Part shown: piece by piece, positions 36,801-46,863 of the stretch
Layout: the number at the start of each line of letters is the position of its first letter
How positions within the stretch are numbered: the stretch's first letter is position 1
NCBI GenBank assembly: GCA_030583885.1
Contig: CP129480.1
Coordinates: forward strand, 2,354,714-2,418,713
Direction: 5' to 3'
Length of the DNA: 64,000 nucleotides
Source: Anaerolineales bacterium
Lineage (GTDB): Bacteria; Chloroflexota; Anaerolineae; Anaerolineales; Villigracilaceae
The notes under the pieces: generated by a model
The model's database searches: none
What the model saw: the letters and a program-made list of their open reading frames with translations, nothing else
Told to the model about the DNA's origin: nothing
Program-made: the position numbers and the translations under genes

Positions 36801-38472
36801 GTCCAACACACCGACTGCGACGTTCACGCCATCGAAGACACCGACCGCGACGTTCACGCCATCGAATACACCGACCGCGACCTTCACGCCGTCCAACACA
36901 CCGACTGCGACGTTCACGCCATCGAAGACACCGACCGCGACCTTCACGCCGTCCAATACCCCCACGCTGACCTTCACGCCGTCGAAGACACCGACCGCGA
37001 CCTTCACGCCGTCGAAGACACCGACCGCGACGTTCACGCCATCGAATACACCGACCGCGACCTTCACGCCGTCCAACACACCGACTGCGACGTTCACGCC
37101 ATCGAAGACACCGACCGCGACCTTCACGCCGTCGAATACACCGACTGCGACGTTCACGCCATCGAATACACCGACCGCGACCTTCACGCCGTCCAACACA
37201 CCGACTGCGACGTTCACGCCATCGAAGACACCGACCGCGACCTTCACGCCGTCCAATACCCCCACGCTGACCTTCACGCCGTCGAAGACACCGACGCTGA
37301 CCTTCACGCCCTCCAAGACACCGACTGCAACCTTCGATCCGCAATGTAACAAGGCATTATTTGTTGGCGATGTAAGCCTTCCGGACGACTCGATCGTGAA
37401 TGCAGGGGATCAATTAGTCAAAACCTGGCAGATAAGAAACGCAGGCACATGCACATGGACCCCCTTGTACAATCTGGTCCTGGTCGATGGTGAAGCGATG
37501 GGTGCATCCGCTTATATGATATTTGATCAAAATGTCCCGCCTGGCGCGATGGCAAATATCTCCATTGCCATCACCATTCCGAACAGGATCGGTTCGCTCC
37601 AAACCTTCTGGCAAATTGAAGCCGAGAATGGAGAGCGGTTTGGGGTTGGCGTGGATGGCACGTCCCCATTATGGGTAAAGGTAAATATTGAACCTTCCCC
37701 CTCCGCATTCACACCAGAACCGGCAACTACTCCCCCAACCGGGCTGCCCACAGCGGTCATTGCCCCTTCGCCCGAATCCGGAGAATTTGTCCTTGACTTA
37801 TACAGCCAGTACTGTGATGCAGCCTGGTTTGTAGATGACTTGCCGATACCGTGTCAGGGTGTCGAATCTGGCCAGCAAACCGCTGCGATATTCCAGCAGG
37901 CACAGGCCTATTCAGAAACCAACCAGATGGTTGGACAAGCGCTTATAGTGCAATTACCCCTTTCGGATACGGAAACAAGTATTTCGGCAATATTCCCTGA
38001 AGTGCTCATCCAGAATGGTGACCGTTTGATCCTGGGCACTGGATGCGCGCAAGACGCGTTTAAGTGTTCCGTCCTGTTCAGTATTTCCTATTTGGACAGC
38101 ACTGGCCAGCAAAACCCCATCTGGACAATTGGGGAGTTCCATGACGGACAGTTGTCGGATCACACGATCGATCTATCCTACTTGTCAGGCATGCCGGTAC
38201 GACTGAGACTTGAAGTGTCCTCGCTTGGGCCATCCGATGACGATATCGCCATGTGGATCGCACCGCGTATCATACGCCAGCCTCAACCAACCGAAACCAT
38301 GGAGATATCACCGACGGCGATAGTCGCAGAAACTGCTGCCAGCACGGCATCTGCAACTCCCATCGTTCCAAGACCAACCGAGCCATCAATCGCTCCACCG
38401 CCGAGTTCTTTGCTGGATAAATTTATTGATGCATTCGTAGAATTCTTGAAGAGCTTGTGGGGTGGACGTTGA
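33832..38472 (+). CDS. Giant Thr/Pro decapeptide-repeat surface protein with NBR1-like domain
   Basis: The protein has 1546 residues. Two N-terminal helices (about 2-24 and 48-68) are followed by a Pro/Thr linker and a folded region (about 145-280) resembling a GerMN-like domain ([26 protein letters not shown]). Residues about 286-1168 are some 88 copies of a ten-residue unit TPS(N/K)TPT(A/L)TF. After Cys1171 comes an Ig-like NBR1/FW-type domain ([21 protein letters not shown], about 1185-1285), then a beta-rich domain (about 1310-1485) and a C-terminal amphipathic segment. The repeat probably forms a long, extracellular, glycosylatable stalk displaying the C-terminal domains. It is probably leaderless and converges on the TPR array, with 27 bases between the genes. 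Confidence 0.88.
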   Translation: MAFGIIIVGAGILLTLGILGLWAGMRAMQNSRGLANYQVRGKFRASARNAYLLGGILLISSTALALYAFSGTPVFELPPLPGLFSAIDAPASPTVGASSVDATPTSVSLATATFQLPDSPTPEAFTENPVPPSPTPPATSTPVTIVVNIYFTNNANLEQKVEPYDQAVRREILTTDPIKGALDAYFTGPNAQEARRGLSATWNGFLGYKKYELAIDGTLKVYLIGYCQAQSDFYSFADPLGKTLRQFSGVRYVKFYDEYGRTQNPRDGSDSIPVCVIPTPTATLTVTRTPSNTPTATITPSNTSTATFTPTSTFAPSSTPRATLTPSNTPTATFTPSKTPSATITPLSTATATFTLTFTPSKTPTLTFTPSNTPTATFTPSNTPTATFTPSKTPTATFTPSNTPTLTFTPSKTPTLTFTPSNTPTATFTPSKTPTATFTPSNTPTATFTPSKTPTATFTPSNTPTATFTPSNTPTATFTPSKTPTLTFTPSKTPTLTFTPSKTPTATFTPSKTPTATFTPSKTPTATFTPSKTPTATFTPSNTPTLTFTPSKTPTATFTPSKTPTATFTPSKTPTATFTPSNTPTATFTPSKTPTLTFTPSNTPTATFTPSNTPTATFTPSKTPTLTFTPSKTPTATFTPSKTPTATFTPSKTPTLTFTPSKTPTLTFTPSKTPTLTFTPSKTPTLTFTPSNTPTATFTPSKTPTATFTPSKTPTATFTPSNTPTATFTPSKTPTLTFTPSNTPTATFTPSNTPTATFTPSKTPTLTFTPSKTPTATFTPSKTPTATFTPSKTPTLTFTPSKTPTLTFTPSNTPTLTFTPSKTPTLTFTPSNTPTLTFTPSNTPTATFTPSKTPTATFTPSKTPTATFTPSNTPTATFTPSNTPTATFTPSNTPTATFTPSKTPTATFTPSNTPTATFTPSKTPTATFTPSKTPTATFTPSNTPTATFTPSNTPTATFTPSNTPTATFTPSNTPTATFTPSNTPTATFTPSNTPTATFTPSKTPTATFTPSNTPTATFTPSNTPTATFTPSKTPTATFTPSNTPTLTFTPSKTPTATFTPSKTPTATFTPSNTPTATFTPSNTPTATFTPSKTPTATFTPSNTPTATFTPSNTPTATFTPSNTPTATFTPSKTPTATFTPSNTPTLTFTPSKTPTLTFTPSKTPTATFDPQCNKALFVGDVSLPDDSIVNAGDQLVKTWQIRNAGTCTWTPLYNLVLVDGEAMGASAYMIFDQNVPPGAMANISIAITIPNRIGSLQTFWQIEAENGERFGVGVDGTSPLWVKVNIEPSPSAFTPEPATTPPTGLPTAVIAPSPESGEFVLDLYSQYCDAAWFVDDLPIPCQGVESGQQTAAIFQQAQAYSETNQMVGQALIVQLPLSDTETSISAIFPEVLIQNGDRLILGTGCAQDAFKCSVLFSISYLDSTGQQNPIWTIGEFHDGQLSDHTIDLSYLSGMPVRLRLEVSSLGPSDDDIAMWIAPRIIRQPQPTETMEISPTAIVAETAASTASATPIVPRPTEPSIAPPPSSLLDKFIDAFVEFLKSLWGGR
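34690..37338 (+). repeat. 30-bp tandem repeat tract encoding decapeptides
   Basis: About 88 units of 30 bases share the core CCTTCACGCC and code TPS(N/K)TPT(A/L)TF in frame. Early units (to about 34900) are more diverged; later ones are nearly uniform. A higher-order period of 420 bp is visible: 35491-35843 and 35911-36263 differ at one base by my reading. Because the unit length is a multiple of three and has no stop in most frames, long open frames also appear on the reverse strand and in a second forward frame. Confidence 0.95.
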
Positions 38473-38499
38473 TCGGGCGGGAATTTCGCCTGACCGTTG

Positions 38500-40101
38500 C
38501 TATTGTACATACTCGGCAATCAATTGCTTGAACTGTGGTGTGAAGCGGATACCATCCAGATCCGGATCGCGCAGGATCCACTCGACAAGTGTCTGCCTGG
38601 TGTCGAGCGCGATCCGCAGGTATTCCACAGCTTGCTCCACATTTCCACACAATGCCTCGAGGCATGCCCGGTTGTATTCATTTCCATCGTCAATGAAGTT
38701 TTTCACGGCAATTCCTATATGTTGATTTGCTAATTCTTCTAAACCCATTTTTCGCAAGTACCCGCCGAGCGTGGCGTGTGCCAAGCCGTGGTCCGGCTTG
38801 ATCGCAATCACTTTTTTCAGGCAATTAATGGCATCTTCATGACGTCCTTCCACAGCATACACAACTCCAAGGCTGTGATGATACTCCGCGCAATTCGAGT
38901 CAAGCAGGACGGCCTGCTGATAGGCAAGGACGGCATCCTTATAGCGATTTGCGGATTTATACAAGGCTCCCAATTCATCCCACTTGGATGCGTTGCGCGG
39001 GTTGCCTTGAATGATCTGTTCCAATCTTGCGATCTCATGATCAATGGATGGCTCATTTTTTTCTTTTTCCGCCAGGGATTCATTCGAACGCAATTCGGGC
39101 GAATTAACCAGATCCGCACCTACTTCATTCGAAACGCCCGGCGGTTTCGAATCATCCTCCAGGACATCGTCAGGCACAATGAAAACCGCCCTTTTGTCGA
39201 TTACCTCAACTACCGTCTCCTGTGCTGCAAGCATGACACCATTTGTTCTTAAATCTGCAGACAGGGTAGGGCCAGGATGACGCAATTCAGTATTGGCAGT
39301 TTCTGTATAACCTGACTCAACAGTCTCCTCCCAACTATCCATGGGTTCGTCAGCCGCCAGATGGACTGCCACATCCTGAAATTCATCCAGGGTGCTTGAA
39401 ACATCGGGACTGCTTACCAAACCATCGGACACTGTTTCACTTCCTTCAAGGCTCTCGAACAGGTAGTCCACGGCATCTGTATCAAATTTGTCTGCCTCAC
39501 TAACGACCGTGACGGAGAGGGATTCATCTCCAATGTACCCTGTGGACATTCCATGCTCTGATAGCTTGGAAAGTTCTTCAATATCCTGCACGGGATCATT
39601 CTGAACTGATGATGTGTTTAGATTGGTTTCAGCTTCATCCCGTGCCTTGTCAGGATAGCACGCGTGCGCAATTTCGGCATCATCACTCATCCCTGTCTGC
39701 GCCGACGGAAGCATGGACTCTTCTGAAATGTTCGAGGGCCCGTATAGGAAAGCAGTGTTGCCCTCTATAATTTTTCCGGCCTCCGGGTACAGCAGGTCCG
39801 CCTGTTGATAGGCCATTATGGCATCCCTGTAGTTCTTCAAGTGGCGATACACATCACCCAGGCGGTACCAGGAGATCGCCCTGTCACGTTCGTGTGACAG
39901 CAGCTCAATACTTTTTTGGAACAGGTCTGCTGCTTCGGAAAAGCGGCCTTTTTGTGCGTATGCGAAGGCAAGATTACTGTAGGGCATGCCAAACCGTTCC
40001 TCAATCTTTATTGAACGATTGTATGCATACGCCGCCTGATCGAACATGCCGGAGATGAAGTACAGGTTGCCAAGTTCATTCCATAATTCGTGTTCGCTCA
40101 T
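38500..40101 (-). CDS. TPR-repeat protein (533 residues)
   Basis: Two TPR blocks flank an acidic, low-complexity linker. The N-terminal block (about 1-110) begins ELWNELGNLYFISGMFDQAAYAYNRSI. The linker spans about 115-340. The C-terminal block (about 350-470) includes NASKWDELGALYKSANRYKDAVLAYQQAVLL. The end, DPDLDGIRFTPQFKQLI, is a common cap of bacterial TPR proteins. AAGGTG precedes the ATG. It is the last gene of a three-TPR series downstream of a P-loop NTPase and is probably a soluble scaffold. The N-terminal repeats are similar to those in the two upstream genes. Confidence 0.85.
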   Translation of the reverse strand: MSEHELWNELGNLYFISGMFDQAAYAYNRSIKIEERFGMPYSNLAFAYAQKGRFSEAADLFQKSIELLSHERDRAISWYRLGDVYRHLKNYRDAIMAYQQADLLYPEAGKIIEGNTAFLYGPSNISEESMLPSAQTGMSDDAEIAHACYPDKARDEAETNLNTSSVQNDPVQDIEELSKLSEHGMSTGYIGDESLSVTVVSEADKFDTDAVDYLFESLEGSETVSDGLVSSPDVSSTLDEFQDVAVHLAADEPMDSWEETVESGYTETANTELRHPGPTLSADLRTNGVMLAAQETVVEVIDKRAVFIVPDDVLEDDSKPPGVSNEVGADLVNSPELRSNESLAEKEKNEPSIDHEIARLEQIIQGNPRNASKWDELGALYKSANRYKDAVLAYQQAVLLDSNCAEYHHSLGVVYAVEGRHEDAINCLKKVIAIKPDHGLAHATLGGYLRKMGLEELANQHIGIAVKNFIDDGNEYNRACLEALCGNVEQAVEYLRIALDTRQTLVEWILRDPDLDGIRFTPQFKQLIAEYVQ

Positions 40102-40115
40102 GGTTTCACCTTAGG

Positions 40116-42062
40116 CTACCCCTGTTCCTGAACAGCAAGTTGTGGCGCGCTCAATGATCCAAGCAGGCTGTATCGTGACTGCATCGAAAGGGATGAGTTG
40201 TCAGGATCGAGTTCGTCCGCTCGCTGGTAGGATGATATTGCACTTGCATAATCGAACATGCGGCGATATACATTGCCCAGGCGATTCCATACGATTGCCT
40301 TGTCCTTTTCATTGTCAAACAATTCAATGGAACGCTGGTACAACAGGACGGCCTCCGCCAGACGATTCTTTTGGGTATATGTCAGCGCAAGATTGCTATA
40401 GGGCCAGGCAAAGGTGCGATCCAATTCGATTGCCTTGCTGTACGCGATAATCGCGTCATCGGCGGCGCCGTTGTTGTAATACACATTACCCAGTTCGTTC
40501 CAGACCCTGGCGTTATTGACATCGATTTCCATTTTTACTTCACCCAGAGAATCAATCTCTGTGACCGGGTCGATCTGGGCGGATGCATTGGATGCTGTGC
40601 TTGCGAATTCACCCGATGTTTTTCCTTCTTCAGGAAGAGCCTCGATTATTTTATTGTCGTCTCTTAGAAACTCTTCATAGAAACCACGGGTCGCCGATTC
40701 GTTTTCGATTTTCTCCTCGTTGGCTTCAGATTCTCCAGCTCCAGCCCCCTTAAGATTTACTTTCTGAAGTTCAATATTTTCTTCATTTGTTTCTTCCGGA
40801 GCTGCTACGGCAACAAAATCATCCTTGTTGTCACCAGACTCTCCAGATTCAGCCTCCTCCAGTTTTGCTTCCTGAGGCACAACACTTTCTTCGCTCGTTT
40901 CTTCCGGAGCGGATACAGGAACGAAATATTCCGCCGTCTTATCTTCAGCGTCCGCCGCCTGTTGCGTTTGCTCGATCGTTGGGATCTCGGTTGTTTCAGT
41001 CGTGGTCCCAAGTACAAGCATAGTATCTGTCATGGTCTCAACCATAACAGGCAGTGAAGGATTCAATGTTTCTTCAGGCAGCTGGTTTGCGATGATAGGT
41101 TCTTCTGTTACAAGTTGAAATCCTGTCTCCTCTGGCAAGGTTGCGTCCACTTCAGGCTGCGCCTCTTCTTCGCTGTCTTCAAGTTGAACATCTGTTTCAG
41201 GAGGCGTGGCCTCTATATTGACTTCCACAACCGGTTCACTGTTTTCAGAAGATTCTGGAACTTCAATTTTCTCATCCAAATCGCTGTTCGTTTCATCTGA
41301 TACCATCTCTGCGGCATTCTGACTGCCGGTTTCTGTTTCACTGAGACTGGCATCAAACTCTTGCGAATCCAGTACGGCATCCTTTATTTCCATTTCCGGC
41401 TGATCAGAAACCAACTCCGACGAATCCCTTAATGGATCAAGTTCATTGTTGATAAGTAAACTGATGGGACTGGGGATGGTCTCATTTCGCTGCTGTTCCA
41501 ATCTATCAGTTTCCTCAGACAAAGGCTGCGCAAGCGCATCTTTGGAGCCGCCGTTTTCATTGTCCAATTCATCAGCACATTGAAAGGCAGCCAGCGCCAA
41601 CTCATACTCATTCATCTTTCGATATAAATTGCCCAATCGATTCCAGGAAACCGCCTTGTCCTTGTCATCCTTCAGCAGTTCAATGCTTTTCTGGTATAGC
41701 AGCACCGCGTTTTCCGGATTGCCTCGGGTGACATTTACAAGCGCAAGATTGCTGTATGCCCAGCCCAAACCTGGTTCCAATTCGATAGCGCGTTGAAACG
41801 ACAGAACTGCCTCATCATGTTCCCCTATTTTGAAGTATGAATTTCCCAGGTCAAACCAACATTGGGCGTTTGTTGGCTGGATCTCAAGCGACTTCTTGTA
41901 GGCCTCAATTGCTTCGCGGGTACGATCCTGTTTATCGAAGACATTGCCCAGGCGGACCCACGGAGTGATGAAGCGATTGTTGAACTCGATAGATTTTTCC
42001 TGATATGCAACAACAGCATTAAATATCTTGTTCAACTCATCCCAAAATTCAAAGCTACTCAT
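40116..42062 (-). CDS. TPR-repeat protein (648 residues)
   Basis: The start is ATG 42062, placed by TGGAGGT five bases upstream; an ATG four codons earlier has no such site. TPR units occupy about 1-175 (AIEAYKKSLEIQPTNAQCWFDLGNSYFKIGEHDEAVLSFQRAIELEPGLGWAYSNLAL) and about 515-640. The roughly 340-residue middle is Glu/Thr/Val-rich and disordered-looking, with a repeated EETxEE pattern. The layout mirrors the neighbour at 38500-40101, so the two probably arose by duplication. It lies 14 bases upstream of that gene. Confidence 0.85.
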   Translation of the reverse strand: MSSFEFWDELNKIFNAVVAYQEKSIEFNNRFITPWVRLGNVFDKQDRTREAIEAYKKSLEIQPTNAQCWFDLGNSYFKIGEHDEAVLSFQRAIELEPGLGWAYSNLALVNVTRGNPENAVLLYQKSIELLKDDKDKAVSWNRLGNLYRKMNEYELALAAFQCADELDNENGGSKDALAQPLSEETDRLEQQRNETIPSPISLLINNELDPLRDSSELVSDQPEMEIKDAVLDSQEFDASLSETETGSQNAAEMVSDETNSDLDEKIEVPESSENSEPVVEVNIEATPPETDVQLEDSEEEAQPEVDATLPEETGFQLVTEEPIIANQLPEETLNPSLPVMVETMTDTMLVLGTTTETTEIPTIEQTQQAADAEDKTAEYFVPVSAPEETSEESVVPQEAKLEEAESGESGDNKDDFVAVAAPEETNEENIELQKVNLKGAGAGESEANEEKIENESATRGFYEEFLRDDNKIIEALPEEGKTSGEFASTASNASAQIDPVTEIDSLGEVKMEIDVNNARVWNELGNVYYNNGAADDAIIAYSKAIELDRTFAWPYSNLALTYTQKNRLAEAVLLYQRSIELFDNEKDKAIVWNRLGNVYRRMFDYASAISSYQRADELDPDNSSLSMQSRYSLLGSLSAPQLAVQEQG

Positions 42063-42079
42063 TTCTACCTCCATTATTT

Positions 42080-44794
42080 TTACTCTGCGTAGCAGTTGCT
42101 AAGCAGGCTAAAACGAGTGCGTGTTACAAGATTCACGCCTTCGTCATTCAAGAGCACAGCCTCCTGAAAGGCTTTTATGGCATTGTCGTAATCATTTAAC
42201 TTTCGATGAGTATTCCCAAGCCGATTCCAGGATACGGCTTTATCCTTGTTGTCCTCAAAGAGCTCGATACTTTTCATATATGCTGGAATTGCCTCCTTGT
42301 GCTTTCCCATGGATGCCAGTGCGCGTCCAAGGTTACTGTGAGCCCACCCGTCCTGCGGGTTCATCTCGGCGGCTTTTTGATAAGCGGTGACTGCTTCATG
42401 ATATGACCCATTCTGAAGAAAAGCATTCCCCAGTTCATTCCAAAAATCGCCATTTTGGGGGGATGCATCGAATTGAAAGACATTGATGCTGTCATGCACG
42501 CCGGCATTTTCCGGATCGAGTTCTGCGGCCTTGCGAAAAGCATCTACTGCGTTGTCGTACTCCCCCAACCCGCGATACGCATTCCCAAGCCCATTGTAGG
42601 CAATGGATTTATCTTTGTCGGCATTCAACAGCTCTATGCTTTTGCGGTACAACAAAACCGCCTCCAGATACCGGCCCTGCATGATTCCGATTAACCCCAT
42701 ATTTGCATAAGGCCAGCCAAAATTTGGATCCAGTTGCACGGATTTGTTGTACGAGACAAGAGCCTCTGTGTAATTCCCCTGATGGAAATTTTCGTTTCCC
42801 ATTTCATTCCAAGCAATTGCACTTGTGACTGAGTTTGCCCCGTCGCTTGTTGGTTGGTTTTTTTGTTCACCTTGAATATCTCGAAATAGTTCCTCGGATT
42901 TTAGAGACATGTTGTTTTCTCCTTGCGTATTTAGTAAAGTCGTTAATTCGGCTTCTTGATTCAAGCCCGTGGTTTCTTCCCGCCTGATTAACCAGCTTGG
43001 TGGATTATCTACTTTCTTAATTAATGGCGGTGTATCTGTCCAGATATTAATAACTTCTCCCGAATCCACGGTATCCAACTTCACAATGTCAGGACGGCCT
43101 GGAGTATTTTTATTCTTCATAGAAGTTTCCTGTGCTGACTCAGGAGTTTTTTCGTGTTTTATATTTTCGAATATCTGCCGGCTTGCGCTCTTGGAACTGG
43201 ATTGAGCATCCTGCTCAATCCGTTTGCCCTCGTCTGCATTTTGATACGCCTGCATGGCAAGATCATATTCATTCAATTGTCGGTAGATGTCTCCAAGCCG
43301 GTTCCACGAAACAGCTTTGTCGGAGTGTGTGTTCAGAATCTCTATACTCCGGAGGAGTATAGAGATTCCCTCCTGGAATTTTCCCTGATGGGCATAGGTC
43401 AGTCCAAGATTGCTGTATGCGTTGCCTACCCCTCGATCAATTTCAATGGCTTTTAGAAAAGACCTCTCTGCACTGTCAAAGTCCGAACAATTAATCTGAG
43501 CGGTTCCAAGTTCATTCCATATCTCGCAATTTCTTCCGTCAATGGCGAGCGCGCGTTGGAAAGCCTTGACAGCATCACGGTGCCGCTCCTGTTTGTTGTA
43601 TAAATTTCCGAGGCCGAGCCATGGGGCCAGATAACTCTTGTTGAGTTGAATCGCCTGTTCATAGGTTTTGATGGCTTCATTGAATCTGCCCATGGAGAAA
43701 TAGACATCACCCAGTCCGTTCCACGGGTGTGCAAAAGATGACATGAACTGAATTGACTTGCGGTAGGCGGCAATGGCATCATCGTAGTATCCAATTTTTT
43801 TGTATACATTCCCTAATCCGTTCCAGGCAATTGAATCTTCCGGATTGCATTCGACCGCTTTAAGAAAAGTAACAATTGCCTCATCATTTCTGCCGATTCT
43901 GGTGCATAAATTTCCGAGATTGTTCCAGGCAAAGATCTGTCCCGGCAATAGATGAATTGCCTGCTTATAGGAATCAATTGCCTCGTCAATTCTCTCCAAA
44001 CTGGTGTAAACCAGGGCTCGTGCATTCAGGCATTCTGCCTCAAACCAATTGTCCTCGATTTTGATTGCAAGGTTCATTGCTTCATCAAGCAATTGATCTG
44101 CTTTTTCAAAATCTCCTTTTCGCCAGTGGAGAATGCCAAGGGTCAGCAATAGGTTGGCGCGTATCGAACTGGACTCAACCTCCTGGGGTATATCGGTTAA
44201 CATTGTCTCCCGCATGGAGATTTTTTCGTCCGTGTCGTCGAACTGACCGTCATATTCGCCAGTTCCCTGCCACTCTGATTCAAGTTTTTGTTGCAGGACA
44301 TAGCCGCCTTTGGGCGATTCGGAAAACTCAACGACCTGGTGGCGCTGACCCCAGAGATCAGGGGCATAACGGGCAAGGCTGATGATTTCGTTTTGGGTCA
44401 GCCAGAATAAAAGCCTAATATTGTTTTCCGAAAAATAATCGTGCTGATTGTTCAGCGCTTCGTACAAATTTTCGCGCTCATCCAAACCCCATCGCAAACC
44501 TTCAATAATAAATATATGCTTGGCGGATGGTTCATGTTTATCTATGATCTGTATCAGGTCCTGATTTTGGCGTTCTTTAACGCGAATATTTACGATTTTC
44601 TGCCCATAATCAAATAGATAATTTTCAAGTTCGTTTTGGATATCGGCGCGAACATATTCGGAGCTGTACACCGCAAAGAGGATGCAGGGACGCTGCCATC
44701 GTATGGATAATTCGAATTCCCGAAGGATGATTTCCAGGCGTTCATCCATGTCGGCAATAGTTTTAGGCGTGAATTGAATTGTTGTCTCAGCCAT
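42080..44794 (-). CDS. Large TPR protein with N-terminal sensor-like domain
   Basis: The protein has 904 residues. Residues about 1-160 form an alpha-beta domain resembling a nucleotidase/STAND fold without a P-loop. It contains WQRPCILFAVYSSEYVRADIQNEL, then HIFIIEGLRWGLD, and NIRLLFWLTQNEIISLARYAPDLWGQRHQVVEF. The same domain occurs in the protein at 50206-51510. TPR arrays follow at about 195-540 and 655-895, separated by a polar linker. AAGGAAA lies before the ATG, inside the NTPase gene, which it overlaps by eight bases, so the two are translationally coupled. It is probably a partner or effector of that NTPase. Confidence 0.85.
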   Translation of the reverse strand: MAETTIQFTPKTIADMDERLEIILREFELSIRWQRPCILFAVYSSEYVRADIQNELENYLFDYGQKIVNIRVKERQNQDLIQIIDKHEPSAKHIFIIEGLRWGLDERENLYEALNNQHDYFSENNIRLLFWLTQNEIISLARYAPDLWGQRHQVVEFSESPKGGYVLQQKLESEWQGTGEYDGQFDDTDEKISMRETMLTDIPQEVESSSIRANLLLTLGILHWRKGDFEKADQLLDEAMNLAIKIEDNWFEAECLNARALVYTSLERIDEAIDSYKQAIHLLPGQIFAWNNLGNLCTRIGRNDEAIVTFLKAVECNPEDSIAWNGLGNVYKKIGYYDDAIAAYRKSIQFMSSFAHPWNGLGDVYFSMGRFNEAIKTYEQAIQLNKSYLAPWLGLGNLYNKQERHRDAVKAFQRALAIDGRNCEIWNELGTAQINCSDFDSAERSFLKAIEIDRGVGNAYSNLGLTYAHQGKFQEGISILLRSIEILNTHSDKAVSWNRLGDIYRQLNEYDLAMQAYQNADEGKRIEQDAQSSSKSASRQIFENIKHEKTPESAQETSMKNKNTPGRPDIVKLDTVDSGEVINIWTDTPPLIKKVDNPPSWLIRREETTGLNQEAELTTLLNTQGENNMSLKSEELFRDIQGEQKNQPTSDGANSVTSAIAWNEMGNENFHQGNYTEALVSYNKSVQLDPNFGWPYANMGLIGIMQGRYLEAVLLYRKSIELLNADKDKSIAYNGLGNAYRGLGEYDNAVDAFRKAAELDPENAGVHDSINVFQFDASPQNGDFWNELGNAFLQNGSYHEAVTAYQKAAEMNPQDGWAHSNLGRALASMGKHKEAIPAYMKSIELFEDNKDKAVSWNRLGNTHRKLNDYDNAIKAFQEAVLLNDEGVNLVTRTRFSLLSNCYAE

Positions 44795-46052
44795 GTAGTA
44801 GTTTCCTTAAGACAGGGTGTACGTCACACCAGTTTTCGCCGTTGCGATATTCCAGGATCGCCAACAGCTGTAATAAAGGTCGCATACGGTCGCTGTATTC
44901 CAGCCGATTGTTTTCATGCACTTTTTTTAACAGCTTGAGATCTTCCTTATCAAGAATTCGGCGATACTCATTCCGGATTTCGGTGGCCGACCATTCAACA
45001 TCTTCTTTTTCTATTCTGCCTACACCTCTTCTGCGCGCCCTGCCGATAGTCGTCCGCATAATTCGAGCCATTTCGCGAAACACCCCTCCGCTGTATGCAA
45101 CGGCATCCTCAAGCGCATCCGCATCGATAAGGTTCGGGCTCATTCGCACTTCCACGAATCTTTTCAAGGTCTCATACCCTTCCTCATTATGATCGTCGGG
45201 ATGCAAAGGCGAATGAAGGTTGATATTGGGGAGGAATAAAGCCTGATCTCGGATCGAATCAAATTCCTTGCTGTAGAACAATGCGCTTGACACGGTATAT
45301 ACAATTGCGCAACTGGGTTGCATCATGATCTCGCGCCTGTCGTGAAAGATTGCGCGTGCTTTATCCAGATCGGGTTTATCCAGATCGTCTATCAAGATCA
45401 ATGGAATAAGGCGTTCGCGACTATAAATAGCGGTGGTGATGTGATTGATGATGGCAATCAAACCGGTGATATCCGTCTCCACCACTTGGCGCAATACAGT
45501 GCGCGTTGCAGGTTCCAGTTTCATTTTGAGCCCTGCATTGGCAAAGAAGGTGTCAATGGAACCGCTGAGTTCAATATCCGAAATACGCCCTTCCAGTATT
45601 GTGGATATTTCCTTTTCAACCTTCCCCTTCCAATTATTCAATTCCTTGAGCAATTGGTTTGGCAGCTCCCCGCCTCTTTTTTTATATTCACGGAACAAAC
45701 GCCCGCCAATGGCAAGCAACACATCTCGGAAGTCAATATCAATTACATCCGTTTCTTCACGAATGCTAAAATTAATCGGCCAGTACTTCTTTTGCAGCTG
45801 GGGATTGCTTAAAAGGTGTTGCAGTTCAGTGGACTTACCGCAACCGCGGTGCCCCGAAAAGAAAAACTTTGGGGGCCGGTAGAATGGCGACATGAGGGCA
45901 TCTGTGAGCTCGTCAATAGGATTCCCTGGACGATTAATATAAAAGGGATTTGGTCTTCCATCTTTATCCGGCTTAAGTGGAAGGTCAAGTTCGAAGTTCA
46001 ACCATGCTCTGTCAAGGTCAAGTGCAGTTATGTAATCTAGGTTGTTCATCAT
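44787..46052 (-). CDS. P-loop NTPase (AAA/STAND-like)
   Basis: The protein has 421 residues. Walker A is GHRGCGKST (67-75), Walker B is LILIDDLDK (about 215-223), and a sensor-like CAIVYTVSSALF strand follows. The later helical region includes GGVFREMARIMRTTIGRARRRGVGRIEKEDVEWS, like the lid of AAA/ORC or KAP-type ATPases. The C-terminal part is a winged-helix-like or helical segment ending VHPVLRKLLHG. GGAG sits six bases before the ATG. It is coupled to the large TPR gene downstream. It lacks a fused sensor, so the TPR proteins may supply target recognition. Confidence 0.85.
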   Translation of the reverse strand: MMNNLDYITALDLDRAWLNFELDLPLKPDKDGRPNPFYINRPGNPIDELTDALMSPFYRPPKFFFSGHRGCGKSTELQHLLSNPQLQKKYWPINFSIREETDVIDIDFRDVLLAIGGRLFREYKKRGGELPNQLLKELNNWKGKVEKEISTILEGRISDIELSGSIDTFFANAGLKMKLEPATRTVLRQVVETDITGLIAIINHITTAIYSRERLIPLILIDDLDKPDLDKARAIFHDRREIMMQPSCAIVYTVSSALFYSKEFDSIRDQALFLPNINLHSPLHPDDHNEEGYETLKRFVEVRMSPNLIDADALEDAVAYSGGVFREMARIMRTTIGRARRRGVGRIEKEDVEWSATEIRNEYRRILDKEDLKLLKKVHENNRLEYSDRMRPLLQLLAILEYRNGENWCDVHPVLRKLLHG

Positions 46053-46148
46053 TCTTGCTCCATATTGTTTAATTGTATTGAGTTGAACTGTCTTTGGAAC
46101 CCAGAAATTGCGAAAATAATAATGGGCATTATTGCCTGGTCAATTTTT

Positions 46149-46832
46149 CTATTGTGCAACCGGTGTAGCAGCGATGCCTTCACGAATTGCGTACAAAGCT
46201 GCCTGGGTTCGATTGGAAACGTGAAGCTTGTCGAGGATGCTGCTCACGTACTTTGCTATTGTTCGTTCATGCACAACAAGAGAAAGGGCAATCTCCTGAT
46301 TGCTCAGACCTCGTGCGATGAGTTTGAGCGTTTCTATTTCACGACGGGTGAGAGTCGTTTGTGTGTCCCTGGTTCCAGATTGTTTATCAAATTCGTTGAT
46401 CACCTTCATTGCAATGGATGGATGAATTGATGCATGACCAGATGCAACGTCCCTGATGGATTGTAGCAGCTGGCTGCGGGTGGCATCTTTAAGCATGTAT
46501 CCAAGGGCGCCTGCCTTGATTGCCTGAAAAACCCTGTCGCTTTCCGCAAATCCTGTTAGCACTAGAATACGGATATCGGGATTAATTGCCAGCAACATTG
46601 GAATGGTGGCAAGTCCATCCTGGCGCGGCATGACCATGTCCAGGATAACAACGTCAGGCTTGTATTTTTTTGCCATGATTACTGCCTGGACGCCATCCTC
46701 CGCTCCGGCGGCCACTTCCATATCCGGCTGTACGGACACGATAGCGGCAAGTCCCTCCCGTACAACCGTCTGATCCTCGACGATCATTACATTGATCCTT
46801 TTGGAATTTCCAATTATTTCCTTTGTTTTCAT
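46149..46832 (-). CDS. NarL/FixJ-type response regulator (2)
   Basis: The protein has 227 residues, starting at MKTKEIIG (46832); the longer frame has no ribosome-binding support. The receiver domain has the acidic pair Glu19/Asp20, phosphoacceptor Asp65 in VVILDMVMP, the Thr in LVLTGFAES and Lys in MLKDATR. The LuxR helix-turn-helix is LTRREIETLKLIARGLSNQEIALSLVVHERTIAKYVSSILDKL. It is a close paralogue of the regulator at 47536-48225. It sits between an orphan MraZ-like gene and the NTPase gene and may control this array. No kinase gene is directly adjacent. Confidence 0.92.
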   Translation of the reverse strand: MKTKEIIGNSKRINVMIVEDQTVVREGLAAIVSVQPDMEVAAGAEDGVQAVIMAKKYKPDVVILDMVMPRQDGLATIPMLLAINPDIRILVLTGFAESDRVFQAIKAGALGYMLKDATRSQLLQSIRDVASGHASIHPSIAMKVINEFDKQSGTRDTQTTLTRREIETLKLIARGLSNQEIALSLVVHERTIAKYVSSILDKLHVSNRTQAALYAIREGIAATPVAQ

Positions 46833-46863
46833 CTTAAGCACCTGGTTTGTGATTTGATTGTGG

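Noticed and set aside
34690..37338. CRISPR-like array
   Set aside because: The units are contiguous without spacers and code for a regular decapeptide.
34596..37352. 918- and 824-residue minus-strand frames and an 898-residue second plus frame
   Set aside because: They lie wholly inside the 30-bp tandem repeat, have no start signals, and arise because the unit is stop-free in those frames. The plus frame with flanking folded domains is the gene.
43337..43375. Inverted repeat around 43340-43370 inside the large TPR gene as a regulatory site
   Set aside because: The palindromic stretch (CTCTATACTCC/GGAGTATAGAG) lies inside well-supported coding sequence and encodes normal TPR residues. It may be chance, though it is a notable hairpin.
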